NCBI RefSeq assembly: GCF_030272615.1
Contig: NC_081406.1
Location: 220,029,497-220,093,496 of the forward strand
Length of the DNA: 64,000 bases
Origin: Cryptomeria japonica
Taxonomy: Eukaryota; Streptophyta; Pinopsida; Cupressales; Cupressaceae
Direction: 5' to 3'
This document shows positions 23,270-34,909 of this stretch, piece after piece (position 1 is the stretch's first letter; every line of letters starts with the position of its first letter). Under the pieces are notes generated by a model. That model made no database searches and was not told where the DNA came from. It saw only the letters and a program-made list of their open reading frames with translations. A program made the translations under genes and the position numbers.

Positions 23270-24980
23270 CATATGACTCTTTAGGACATAATATGGTGTC
23301 TTAGGACACCATATGATCCTTTAGGTGTCATTATGGATCATATAGTGTTCTAAGGGGTCATATGGTGTCCTATGACCCCTTAGGACACCATATGACCCCT
23401 TAGGACATAATACGGTGTCCTTATGGGTTGTATGGACACCCAAGGGGTCATATGGTGTCCTATGGGGCCGTAGGACACCATATGACCCCTTAGGTGTCGT
23501 TATGGGTCGTATGGTGTCGTAAGGGGTCATATGGTGTCCTATGACCCCTTAGGACACCTTATGAGCCCCTAGGACACAATACGGTGTCCTAGGGGGTCAT
23601 ATGGTGTCCTAAGGGGTCATAGGACACCATATGACTCCTTAGGTGTTGTATTGGGTTGTATGGTGTCGTAAGGGGTCATATAGTGTCCTATGACCCCTTA
23701 GGACACAATATGGTGTTGTTATGGGTCGTATGGACACCTAAGGGGTCATATGGTGTTGATATGGGTCGTATGGACACCTAAGGGGTCATATGGTGTCCTA
23801 TGGTTGTTATGGGTCGTATGGACACCTAAGGGGTCATATGGTGTCCTATGGTTGTTATGGGTCGTATGGACACCTAAGGGGTCATATGGTGTCCTATGGG
23901 GCCATAGGACAGCATATGACCCCTTATGTGTCATTATGGGTAGTATGGTGTCGTAAGGGGTCATATGGTGTCATATGACCCCTTAGGACACCATATGACC
24001 CCTTAGGACAGAATATGGTGTCTTTATGGATCGTATGGACACCTAAGGGATCATATGGTGTCCTATGGGGCCATAGGACACCATATGACCCCTTATGTGT
24101 CGTTATGGGTAGTATGGTGTCGTAAGGGGTCATATGGTGTCATATGACCCCTTAGGAAACCATATGACCCCTTAGGACACAATATGGTGTCTTTATGGGT
24201 CGTATGGGCACCTAAGGGGTCATATGGTGTCCTATGGGGCCATAGGACACCATATGACCCCTTAGGTGTCATTATGGGTCGTATGGTGTCGTAAGGGGTC
24301 ATATGGTTTCCTATGACCCCTTAGGACACCATATGACCCCTAGGACACAATATGATGTTGTTATGGGTCATAATGTGTCCTAAGGGGTCATATGGTGTCC
24401 TATGACCCCTTAGGACATAATACAGTGTCATTATGGGTCGTATGGTGTCCTAAGGGGTCATATGGTGTCCTATGCTATGACCCCTTAGGACACCATATGA
24501 CCCCCTAGGACACAATACAGTGTGGTTATTGGTCATATGGTGTCGTATGGGGTCATATGGTGTCGTATGACCCCTTAGGACACCATATGACCCCGTAAAA
24601 CACAATACAGTGTCGTTATGGGTTGTATGGTGTCGTAAGGGGTCATATGGTGTCCTATCACCCCTTAGGAGACCATGTGACCCCCTAGGACATAATACGG
24701 TGTCCTTATGGGTCGTATGGGGTCCTAAGGGGTCATATGGTGTCCTATGACCCCTTAGGACACCATTTGACCCCTTAGGACACAATATGGTAATGTTATG
24801 GGTCATATGGATACCTAAGGTGTCATGTGGTGTCCTATGGGGCCATTGGACACCATATGACCCCTTATGTGTTGTTATGGGTAGTATGGTCTCGTAAGGG
24901 GTGATATGGTGTCATATAACCCCTTAGGACACCATATGACCCCTTTGGACACAATATGGTGTCTTTAAGGGTCGTATGGA
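23270..24980. repeat. Palindrome-rich satellite array, left part
   Basis: Built from GGGGTCATATGGTGTCCTA and its reverse complement alternating with GTTATGGGTCGTATGG. A higher-order period of 169 bp is visible (for example 23930 to 24099 to 24268). Each higher-order unit holds a long inverted repeat; at 24209-24268 two perfect 29-bp arms flank 2 bp. NdeI-type CATATG occurs in almost every subunit. Both strands read as long open frames with repeating GSYGVL and RTPYDPL peptides. This follows from the short period and near-palindromic units and I do not call it coding. Confidence 0.95.
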
Positions 24981-26130
24981 TGATGAATAATAAGAGGGGG
25001 GGTGAATAAGTATGCCAAAACACCTTGCACTAAAACACTTACACAGTCTAGAGATAAACCGATAAAGCAGTCTGACAATCAAACTGGTTATCACAGATAC
25101 AAACCAAAATGCGAATAAACCATTCACCCACAAAAGCAATACAACCATAACACAAGATTTTTGACGTGGAAACCCAACTGGGAAAAACCATGATGAGATG
25201 GAACTCACAAGTCACTATCTGCAGAATAGAAACTAGATCGGTTAAGGTCAGACCGGTTAAGGTCTTACAATGTTCTTCACCAGAATAGATCCTATTAGGA
25301 ATCTCAATCTCTGTTAGGAGATAAGTCCATTTAAAGACTACCTTGTTAGAGGATTTTAGATTCACATGTGTGAACCACCTTGTTAGAGAATTTTAAAAAG
25401 GCTTTGAGGCCTACCCGGTTAAGAGCTACAAACTTGTCAAAGATGTGAGTAATCAACAAGTGTTTGATCTATCTACTAGCACAAACTACTTGGTTAGATC
25501 TAGTATTTCTCACAACTAATGCATTCCAGCATTACTTCAGTCTTCTCTATCTCACTCTTAGTTACAACTCGATCTTTTTTCATAAGATCGCTCTACTCTT
25601 TCACCTTAAACCCTAGCTCAACATAAACCCTATTCACAGCTCTTTCAACCAACTTAAAACCCTAGACATGATGTCCTTTTAAAGGAATCTAATTTCATGT
25701 CGGTCCAATAGGATTACATTACAATTTCCTAGGTCTAGTGAATCTAGACATACTTAGTAACACGACACAAGAATCACCATCAATGTGTCAGCATCGTCAA
25801 ACAATCGGTGGATTGGTAACTCATCACAGAGTGTTACCGGTTCATACAAAATGTCGGTTGCTAGTTTGACAAAAATGAAGACTGGTAAGAATGTGTTGTG
25901 CTGCTTTTCTTCCTCATACCGCTTGTGATCTACGAACCGCTTGGGGTCAACATGCCACTTCAGACCGGGAAACACATTCTGCAAAATCACCACTAGTCAA
26001 AAGACTAGAGTACAACATACCGGTTGGAACGAATACCAGTTGAGCATGAGCTCATACATATAAAGGGGATCTCAATACAAGTGTGTGTCCATCAATGACA
26101 ATCACAACATAAACATAAAAAATGCCAACA
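24981..26130 (-). repeat. 3' LTR of the pol-less element (1150 bp)
   Basis: On the minus strand it starts TGTTGGCATT at 26130, directly after a purine tract, and ends CTTATTATTCATCA at 24981. Near its end is CACCCCCCCTCT, the same C-run seen near the end of the copia LTR at 4800. The plus-strand end motif GAGGGGGGGTGAAT is diagnostic of this LTR group in the window. Confidence 0.8.
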
Positions 26131-26711
26131 ATCTCCCCCTTTGGCATTGATGGCAACACTTAGGAAAATAAAATTTTGACATCTAAGTGTTTTACAACAA
26201 AAACTTGCCATTAACAAAATTGCTCCCCATAAGCATATACACTATCCCTTAATCAATAGAGTGTATAGCAATTTTGCATTCAGAGCATATAGCATATATC
26301 ACAACATATATCAAAATTTCAAAAACAGATACTTCTCCCTCTGATATACTTCTCCCCCTAATATATCAAAATTTTAAAATTTAAGACCATCAAAATTTTA
26401 AAACCATGTACTTCTCCCTCTTTGCCAACAATGAAAAAGTAGTATTGCAAAAACCTGTTTCCATATATATATAAAAGAGTTTATGACAATAATGAATAAT
26501 ACTTGTCAAAAACCGCTTTGTAGTCCTGCAAAAATTGTTTCATGGAGAGAGACCAGGACTCAAGTAGGGAGGTCGCCACTTCTTTCTCTATCTGCATTTG
26601 TGATACTTTTTCCTCCATGGCATCTATTGTGCTCAGTTCTTGGGTAACTATCAGTGCTTCCAGGTTCGGATAGCATTTTTGAAGAATTTGCAGTCATGGA
26701 AGTAATACCAG

Positions 26712-29700
26712 TTAAAGTTCCTGCAAATCCCTAGATCTTGTGCTGATCTCTTGCTCTATCTTGGCTGACTGGATCTGGAACCAGTGAATGGTTTGCCCAT
26801 ATGCTGCAAAGGAGTCGTAAGGAGTCTTGAATGTGCTTAAGTAGGAATGTAAGTCCGTTTGAAGCTGTTGCTTCTTAGCTAGCACATCATCACAAAATAG
26901 ATGAGGTTGATAGATTTTGCTGAGTAGCAAGTTTCCCTCATCCAAAGCACTCCTTATGTCCTTTTGATCTTTTAACAGTTCAGTCCTAAGCTCATTCAGT
27001 TTCTTCACCAGAGCAACATTAAGAGCCTTTTGGTGCTCTTTCTTTACATTGGCCTCAACTACTTCTTCTAGGCTCTGTTGCTAATCATCCACTACAGTAC
27101 ATAGAAGTTTGAGTTGTGCTAGTGATGATTCAGTGTCAGGAAGATTAGTACCGGGGATTAAACCGGTGAGTGTGTCTACAACTGCCTGAATGATGTCTTG
27201 TTCATTTTTCTTGTGGATGATCTCAAGGTGCTCTTGAGAAACTTTGATGCTCTGCATAAGTTTTGACTCACTTGCAAATTGGAGATCGATAGGACTAGAG
27301 AGATCAACCAGTGAGGGTTGACTTTTGGTTGCCTTCGGAGTCTCCACCTGAGAGCTTTTTGTCACTTCACGTCCCTTAGCTTCTTCAGCTTTCTTCTTTT
27401 CCGCTTCTCTTCTCTTCTCTTCTTCCTTGTCTTCTTCTGCCTTTTTCTTCTCCTCTGCTCTCCTCTTCTACTCTTCCTTTTCTTCTTCTTCCCTCTTCTT
27501 CTTCTCTTCCTCTTCCTTTTTCTTCTTTTCTTCCTCTTCCTTCTTCTTTTCTTCCTCTTCCTTTTTCTTCTTTTCTTCCTCTTCCTTCTTCTTTTCTTCT
27601 TCTTCCTTCTTCCTCTTTTCTTCTTTGTCCTCTTCTTCTTTCTTTTTCCTTTCTTCTTCTTGCTTCTTTTTCTCTTCATCTTTTCTTTTCTCCTCTTCCT
27701 CTTTCTTTTTCTCTTCCTCCTTTCTCTGTTTCTCATCTTCATCCTTCTTCTTTTTCTCTTCTTCTTTGTCTTTTGCCGCTTGCTGTGTGTCCACAGCTTG
27801 TTCACCACCCTGATCGGCTTGTTGCCCCTATTCAGTTCCCTCAGATGGTATATCCTAAGTGACATCTTCTATATCCAGGGCATCGACATCTATGGTGTCG
27901 ATTGGTTCCTCCACCAGGTTTCCTTCTTCATCAAAAACTTCATCTAGTTTGGAAATAATCGGTTCCTTTTCTGCTTGGAGGTTGGCCATTCGAGCTTTGT
28001 GTGAACTGATAGCATGGGCCATGTGTTGATGTGTATCCTTTTCTACATCATCAACTCTCCCTTCCAACAACCAGAGTCTTCTTCTCCTTGTGAAGAAGAG
28101 ACCTTTATTTTGATCTAATACATCAAATAATTATGAGTTTGAGAGTTTGGGGAAGTAATGTGCAAAAACTTTCTCCCTAATCTCTTCTTCCTTTTCAATG
28201 GCAATGTGCCATTTGTTATCCAATGCTTTATACAATGAATCTGGTGTCTGAGATTTAATCTCTGATGGTGACCGGTCATTTTTACATAAATAAAGAATAA
28301 TCTCCTGTAGTACTTCATCTTTTTCCTCACTATTGAAATCATCATAATAACCAATTGAATCATGAAGTAACTTTCTCCTAATATTCTTTACTATTCTTTG
28401 ACAATGTGTCAAAGTTTTGTAAGAGGAGCTATCTATATTTATTGGTGCGGATGTTGCCGGTTCATTCTTCTTCACCTTCTTGGTCTGTCTAGCCTTCTTT
28501 GGTTGTTCATCAAACTCAGTTTCTTCGGAGTTCAGTTCATTTGCCTTAGTCTTCCTCTTTCATTCGAAGACTTTTGCCGGTGACCACTTGGCCACTTTTG
28601 GAGTCTCAGTGGTAGCTGGTGTTGATGCCACAGGCATTGCCTTGGCTTTCTTGGCTTTTGGTTCTTTTCCCTTCTTCACTGATGGTTCTTCAACCGGTGC
28701 GGTCCTCTCCAAGTAGGTTCTAGTTCGCTTCGCCTTTGGATCAAGAGGTGAGGCAATAAGGGTTGAAGCATACCCTTCCAGCATGTCATACATGACTTCA
28801 TAGCCCATAGGCTCCACTTCCTCCATTCTAGGCTCAACAGCCTCCATTAGACATTTGTCCACCTGAATAGTGAAACAGATGTCATCTTCATACTTCTTCA
28901 CTATGTCACCTAAGATTCACATCCTCTAACTCATTTTTCTTTTGAACTCATCAAAGTATTTGTTCAGGATCTCAGGGTAGCTAGTTCCAATGGCTTGCAC
29001 ACTTTCCTTTATCTGCTTGGTTACCGATTGGTCAGGGGACCATTGGACATCTCCTACACCCGGAAAGTAGCCTTGGAAATAGAAAAACAATCCTACCAAT
29101 ATTTGTCCAAATTTAAATCTCAGTGATTTGTCCTTTTTGATTGCCTTGAGATTTGACAGGAGTTGCCTTTGCATACTGGTGCATAGGTCAAATGATTTAT
29201 CCTCTATAATCATCTGATAAGTGGCATTTACCACTGCAGCAGATATAGAATTAATCTTGCTGGCTGAGAATGTCCTATAACCTACCACCATGTAGGCGTA
29301 TTTTACCAATTCATCCTTGATAGAATTAACTGTCATACCTCGTGAATCACTTGTCGAACTGGTGAGCTTGGTCATTTCTATTTTGCTTACCGTTCTCGAG
29401 GCTGGTACTTCCCCTGTGTTGTAGAAACTGGTGACTGCATGAATTGCCTTAGGTGTGATATGATGCGTTCTCTCCAGGTACATCTTGTCACCATGGACTC
29501 TGCTCAGGATGATTCTAATGTGATCCTCTGTGTAATCTTCTAGAAAATACACTGCATTATGTAGTTTCTTCTTCTCTAAGATACTGAACTCCGGTTTGAT
29601 CCTTTTGTCCTTACCGCAAAATAGACCTAATTGAGTATGAATGGCTAAGGACCCTAGGTCTTCTATCTTGCAATCAATATAGTCTGAAATTCCTTCTTCG

Positions 29701-29825
29701 ACTATGACTCCAACTGGGACTTGTGACAAAGCATTATACTTGGACTTCCTCTGAGTGAAATTTTCTGACTCAATGGATGTGCTTGAACTAGTATGAGATG
29801 TGGAAGCCATTGAACAGTATTTCAA
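26712..29825 (-). pseudogene. Long non-pol ORF of the LTR element (about 1038 codons, several stops)
   Basis: One frame spans the whole interval, interrupted by about seven stops (two near 28915, others near 28565, 28130, 27855, 27835 and 27470). The likely start is MASTSHTSSS at about 29810. The N-terminal 300 residues are globular with no motif I know. The middle is rich in Lys/Ala/Pro. Residues about 660-810 are an extreme Lys/Glu tract (27366-27790 on the DNA). The C-terminus looks coiled-coil (KKLNELRTELLKDQ). It has no RT, integrase or protease motif. It lies downstream of gag, where some plant LTR elements carry an extra sense ORF of unknown role. The family is not recognised. Confidence 0.6.
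27366..27790 (-). repeat. Lys/Glu low-complexity tract (purine/pyrimidine biased)
   Basis: The plus strand is almost pure pyrimidine (TCTTCC-type repeats). The minus strand encodes KKKEEEE-type sequence in the frame of the long ORF. Open frames on the plus strand here are composition artefacts. Confidence 0.9.
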
Positions 29826-30254
29826 GAATACGAAAAATACCTTTCAAACATGAATTTAGGGCTTCCTGATTCTACTTTGCTTCGCTCTCTGTCGGATGCC
29901 AAATCACTGCTTTGAGTTCTCCATTGCCGATTGCAAACTATATTTGAATATCCTTCAAATCTCTCCAATTCCTCGAAATCTAAGCTCAAATCACCTTCTC
30001 TTCACTCTATACTTGAAAAATTTTCTTCGCTCGAAAAATAGATAGTGAGAAATGATTTGAAAATTGCATTTATACATGTCTCTCACCTACCATCATTAAT
30101 GCTCCTATATTAGGGCATAAACCCTAATCTGCCTCTTTACTGTTTCCTATCTTCTGCCAAGCGATAGGTGCAACATACCGGTTAAGGTCTTTTACCAGTG
30201 TTAACCGGGGGTTCGAAAGTATTTTACCATTTGCTCCCCCTATGCCTTTGAGGC

Positions 30255-30939
30255 TTAGTTTGCCAGTTCAGATATTTCCACACTGGGTGCAGAAACCGGT
30301 TCCTCCTCCAATAATACTGGTTTCTTCTTCCATACTTTCTTCATGTCTTCTTGAACTTTTTCAACATCTATTTCTACTTCCTGAGTGACTGGTATATTGT
30401 CAGATATACTTTTTCTGCTTTTGCAAAATCTTGCAATGTGACCCGGTTTTATGCAGTGATAGCAAACAAGTCCAGGTGCTCTCCAAGGTCCATTGTACAT
30501 GTTTCCATTCTTCCTTCTGCATGTTGCAGCAGTGTGACCATGACCATGACAGATCATACAACTTTCTCTCCATCCGGTTGCCACTTGATGACCACCGCTT
30601 CTTGATTGATGATTGAAGACATTAAACTGGTTGTGGTTCCAGTTCGTAAAAGATTCAGGACCAGTTCCTTTGGTCCTCTAAGGATATCTTCCGATGTTAT
30701 CCATTACAGACCTGCATTCAAATGCTCTATGCCCAAACTTGTTGCATGCATAACAATGACCATTGAACTTATTGGATCTAGGTATATTGTTGATAAAATA
30801 AGGAAAATTATTGTAGGCTTTTGTCTTACACACATTGGCAGTGTGTCCTTCATTAAGACAGTTAAAGCAAATAGGTTTGAATTTTTGCTTACCTTTTCCT
30901 TTGAGTGCCGGTTGCTTCTTTGATGCTTCAACATTTGTC
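30255..30939 (-). pseudogene. gag C-terminal part with four CCHC zinc knuckles
   Basis: A nucleocapsid-like part of gag. Reading from 30939 leftwards there are four knuckles: CFNCLNEGHTANVC, CYACNKFGHRAFEC, CMICHGHGHTAATC and CYHCIKPGHIARFC. All Cys/His positions are intact. Four tandem knuckles are more than the usual one or two for copia gag. One TAG (about 30696) interrupts the frame between knuckles two and three. The N-terminus is lost at the satellite junction, where the open frame runs on into satellite-encoded residues (GSYGVL, RTPYDPS). The protein would bind element RNA in the virus-like particle. Confidence 0.8.
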
Positions 30940-30940
30940 T

Positions 30941-32745
30941 TTGAGGGGTCATATGGTGTCCTATGGGTCCATAGGACACCATATGACCCCTTAGGTGTTG
31001 TTATGGGTCGTATGGTGTCGTAAGGGGTCATATGGTGTTCTATGATACCTTAGGACACCATATGACCCCCTAGAACACAATACGGTGTCATTGTGGGTCG
31101 TATGGTGTCCTAAGGGGTCATATGGTGTCCTATGACCACTTAGGACACGATATGACCCCTTAGGACATAGTACGGTGTCCTTATGGGTCGTACGGTGTCC
31201 TAAGGGTTCATAGGGTGTCCTAAGACCCCTTAGGACACCATATGACCCCTTACAACACAACATGGTGTCGTTATGGGTTGTATATGACACCATATGACCC
31301 CTTAGGATAGAATATGGTGTCTTTATGGTTCGTATGGACACCTAAGGGGTCATATGGTGTCCTATGGAGCCATAGGACACCATATTACCCCTTAGGTGTC
31401 GTTATGGGTCGTATCATGTCGTAAGGGGTCATAAGGTGTCCTATGACCCCTTAGGACACCATATAACACCCTAGGACACAATACGGTGTCGTTATGGGTC
31501 GTATGGTTTCGTAAGGGGTCATATGGTGTCCTATGACCCCTTAAGACTCCATATGACCCCCTAGGACACAATACGGTGTCACTATGGGTCATATGGTGTC
31601 CTAAGGGGTCATATGGTGTCCTATGACCCCTTAGGACACCATATGACCCCTTAGGACACAATATGGTGTTGTTATGAGTCATATGGACACCTAAGGGGTC
31701 ATATGGTTTCCTATGGGGCCATAGGACACCATATGACCCCTTATGTGTTGTTATGGGTAGTATGGTGTCGTAATGGGTCATATGGTATCATATGACCCCT
31801 TAGGACACAATATGGTGTCTTTATGGGTCGTATGGTTTTGTAAGGGGTCATATGGTGTCCTATGACCCCTTAGGACACCATATGACCCCCTAGGACACAA
31901 TACGGTGTCGTTATGGGTCGTATGGTGTCCTAAGGGGTCATATGGTGTCCTATGACCCTTTAGGACACAATATGACACCTTAGGACACAATACGATGTCG
32001 TTATGGGTCGTATGGTGTCCTAAGGGGTCATATGGTGTGACACCATATGACCCCTTAGGACACCATATGACCCCTTAGGACACAATATGGTGTCGTTATG
32101 GGTTGTATGGACACCTAAGGGATCATATGGTGTCCTATGGGGCATAGGACACCATATGACCCCTTATGTGTCATTATGGGTAGTATGGTGTCGTAAGGGG
32201 TCATATGGTGTCATATGACCCCTTAGGACACAATATGGTGTCTTTATGGGTCGCATGGATACCTAAGGGGTCATATGGTGTCCTATGGGGCCATAGGACA
32301 CCATGTGACCCCTTAGGTGTTGTTATGGGTTGTATGGTGTCATAAGGGGTCATATGATGTCCTATGACCCCTTAGGACACCATATGACCCCCTAGGACAC
32401 AATACGATGTCATTATGGGTAGTATGGTGTCGTAAGGGGTCATATGGTGTGCTATGACCCCTTAGGACACCATATGACCCCTTAGGACACAATACGGTGT
32501 CGTTATGGGTCATATGGACACCTAAGGGGTCATATGGTGTCGTATGGGGCCATAGGACACCATATGACCCCTTAGGTGTCGTTATGCGTCGTATGGTAAC
32601 CTATGGTGTCATTATAGGTCCTATGGTAACCTAAGAGGTCATGTGGTGTCCTTTGACCCCTTAGGACACCATATGACCCCTTAGGTGTCATTAGGGGTCA
32701 TTTTGTGTCCTAAGGGGTCATATGGTGTCCTATGACCCCTTTGGA
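30941..32745. repeat. Palindrome-rich satellite array, right part
   Basis: Same family as 23270-24980, with the same GGGGTCATATGGTGTCC units and long inverted repeats. It resumes with about 7-8 bp of the unit skipped relative to the left break, as expected if one array was split by the LTR element and trimmed. Confidence 0.95.
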
Positions 32746-33250
32746 CCTAGAGAGAGGAGCGAGTGAGGAAAAAACCGAGGGAAAGTGGTGAGAGCTAGAG
32801 AGGGGAGGGATAAAGAAGAGTTTGTATCTATTCCACATTTGGTGTGGGCCAAATAAGGAGAGTGCCAAATGTGGCCATAGAAACCCCCATCTCACCTCTC
32901 CCTTCTTTATCTCCCTTCCCTCATAGTTCCATCTCTCTCTATGAACTAGATCTAATATTCTCTCTCTCCCCTTACCTCTTCTCGGGCTCTTCATTCTTAT
33001 AGATACATACTCTTATTTGTCCCTCCAATTTGTAGCTCTCACAATTCCTTTATTCTGCTATCCCTCAAGCTATCTCCCTCTTCATCCTTATTTGGGATGT
33101 GCCAAATGTGGAATATGGACCACATTTGGCGTGCGCCAAATGGAATATCCATTCATCACATTTGGCATACACCAAATAGGGCACTCACCATATTTGGCGA
33201 GCGCCAAATGGCCCGCTTTGGGAAACACCAAACCTATGGTTTAGATTTGC
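32746..33250. repeat. Purine/pyrimidine-rich segment and cluster of ATTTGG-N6-CCAAAT dyads
   Basis: Begins with GAGAG-rich DNA; a GGGAGGGATAAAGAAG-like arm (about 32800) faces a CTTCTTTATCTCCCTT arm (about 32905). Dyads of 18 bp then follow: ATTTGGTGTGGGCCAAAT (32837-32854), ATTTGGCGTGCGCCAAAT (33124-33141), ATTTGGCATACACCAAAT (33160-33177) and ATTTGGCGAGCGCCAAAT (33192-33209). No gene is visible. Confidence 0.75.
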
Positions 33251-34066
33251 CTTGGGCATCCAACCCAAAGGTTTGGACGACCATTTCAGGCTAGAGACAT
33301 GTTTTTGTCAGAACATTGAAAATTTTGACATATTTTTGGTCGTGCTCTCCATCAGGTTTGCATGTGTTTCAATGAAGTTAAAAAAAAATATTGTGGTAAT
33401 CTTGAACTCCCTCTTAGCTATCCAAAAATGTAATTTATTTCAAATTTTGATTTCGTTAAGTCTTTCATCTATAATTTCTTTTGTTAGTGTGTCCATTTTT
33501 TGTCAAAAACCAACATGCACTATTTTGGGTATAGATTGTTACACGTTCATTCGATTTTGAAAAAAATTACATTTTTAAAAACTAGACTCCATTCTACAGA
33601 ATTTAAAAAAAAAAAGTTTTGATTTTTGATTTGTTTTCAATGATTTTAGGGGGGAGCATGCTCAAATTTCTATTTTTCAGGATGTGTCCACTTCGAAAAT
33701 TAGTAAAAAATCATATACTCATTAAAAAATTAGCTGAAAATTCGGGCATAAACTACAAGGTGTTAGCTAATTTCTCACTGAAGCGATTTTAAAAGTTTAA
33801 AAAAAAAAGTTAACATTTTAGGGGGGCCACAACAGATGCTATGTTATGTTTTTTGCATAAAAACAGGACCACTTTTTGTGGCCCCCCTTTTTGAAGCCCT
33901 TAATCTCCACCATTTTCAAAAAAAATTAGTAGTTTAGAAAGTAGACTCGAAGCACTCTGACTCTTGTTCTTGTTGCATCTTCAAATTTGGAGTGTAACTA
34001 TTTTCAATTTGTCGTTGAAGTTTAGACTTTGCTGATTTCAGAAAAAAGTGGCATCTTAAGACCCCC
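33251..34066. other. Right subterminal region of the giant element
   Basis: Non-coding. It holds an inverted repeat (33820-33832 and 33876-33888; arms of 13 bp, AGGGGGGCCACAA) around a 43-nt loop. Near 34045-34055 the reverse strand has TGCCAC, which also follows the TIR on the left end (11958-11963), giving weak subterminal similarity. Confidence 0.5.
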
Positions 34067-34094
34067 TTTTGGTACCACAACTTGGTGCACATAC
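34067..34094 (-). repeat. Right terminal inverted repeat
   Basis: Plus strand TTTTGGTACCACAA followed by CTTGGTGCACATAC. Reverse complement of 11927-11954 with two mismatches. Repeat-H sequence follows within about 10 bp. Confidence 0.75.
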
Positions 34095-34909
34095 CCTTAG
34101 ATGCAACAATAACACACCAATAAATTATTGTTATTCAACTTGTGAACACTCCTTGTACCCTTAAAGATGCACAATCTAATACATATAATTAATTTTTTAC
34201 AAATAATTTTCAAAACTTAAAATTTAGGTTTTGAATATATTAGTCAATTATAAGATTATGATTTATGAATAAAATCTATATCAAGGAAGTGCATGAATAA
34301 ATTATTTTTAAATGTAATTTCTTTTTTATATTTAATCAATTTAGAGAAGGTTGAGAGAATGAAAGAGTTCACTCTCAAATCATCAACCAACTCACATAAA
34401 ATTCCTCAAATAAAAATTATAATATAGACACTCTTTAAACTCTTTAAAACTATTGGTGTTGCTCTTGCTAGTTAGCAACTTTTGTTGTTATTTCAAGTAC
34501 AAGCTTGTGTGGACTTGATAGTACCGACTCTATGGTGTGATCTTCGTATCCATCCACCTTTTTTTTATGTCATGATTATTTTTTATATTTGATATTTTCA
34601 CTATTATTTAAGAATCAAATTTTGGCAAATCTTATTAAAAAATAAATATGTGTCATAATGCAAAAAGAGATTTTTTTTAACAATTCTCCTCATAAATCAT
34701 AGAAAATAAGTTAAATCAAATCTCAAATATTTATTATCTATTTACCCTACCAAATATCTATTATCCTATATGAATAAAAATAATTCATTTTTTGCTAAGT
34801 TGATTACAACATATACAAAGTGATTGATATTTTACAATACAATCAACTTCAACAATAATACATTAATAACTTATTGTCATTCAACCTATTAACACTCCTC
34901 ATGTACCTT
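34095..34909 (+). repeat. Host repeat H: second half of copy 2, then first half of copy 3
   Basis: AACAATAACACACC, TGTACCCTTAAAGATGC, CAATCTAATACATATAATTA and GAGAAGGTTGAGAGAATG identify the second half of H. From about 34560, TTTCACTATTATTTAAGAATC and TATCCTATATGAATAAAA begin copy 3. Copy 3 breaks after CTCATGTACCTT at 34909. Confidence 0.75.
34891..34909 (+). repeat. Left target-site duplication of the retroposon
   Basis: AACACTCCTCATGTACCTT (19 bp); matches 36428-36446 at 17 of 19 positions. Confidence 0.8.

Larger units (their letters stand above)
24981..30940 (-). mobile_element. LTR retroelement without pol, 5' end missing, inserted in the satellite
   Basis: Minus orientation. From right to left it has a gag tail with four CCHC knuckles, a 430-bp spacer, a long non-pol ORF, a purine tract (reversed at 26131-26142, ATCTCCCCCTTT) and one LTR (24981-26130). 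No reverse transcriptase, integrase or protease motif is seen. The right edge falls inside gag, where satellite sequence resumes, so the 5' LTR and the gag N-terminus are gone. The LTR sequence resembles the copia LTRs elsewhere in the window, so it may be a non-autonomous copia partner. Confidence 0.8.
11927..34094. mobile_element. Candidate 22-kb TIR-bounded DNA transposon-like insertion
   Basis: The ends are 28-bp inverted repeats (11927-11954 and 34067-34094) that match at 26 of 28 positions and share the core AAGTTGTGGTACCAAAA. The two flanks are the two halves of one copy of host repeat H, which is seen uninterrupted at 10.86-11.53 kb. Inside are two convergent gene relics, one of them transposase-like (19342-22466), a 359-bp tandem array and a palindromic satellite. 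Later insertions add an LTR element (24981-30940) and a solo LTR (14705-15413). I see no clear target-site duplication, so the exact outer base is uncertain. The alternative is that each TIR belongs to a separate smaller element of the same family and the 22 kb was assembled stepwise. Confidence 0.6.

Noticed and set aside
23321-24806. Long open frames with repeating GSYGVL/RTPYDPL peptides in the satellite
   Set aside because: They occur on both strands and arise from a short, near-palindromic repeat free of stops. There is no start context, splice signal or family.
27318-27947. Plus-strand 209-residue Phe/Leu-rich frame
   Set aside because: It is the complement of the Lys/Glu tract of the minus-strand ORF, a composition artefact.
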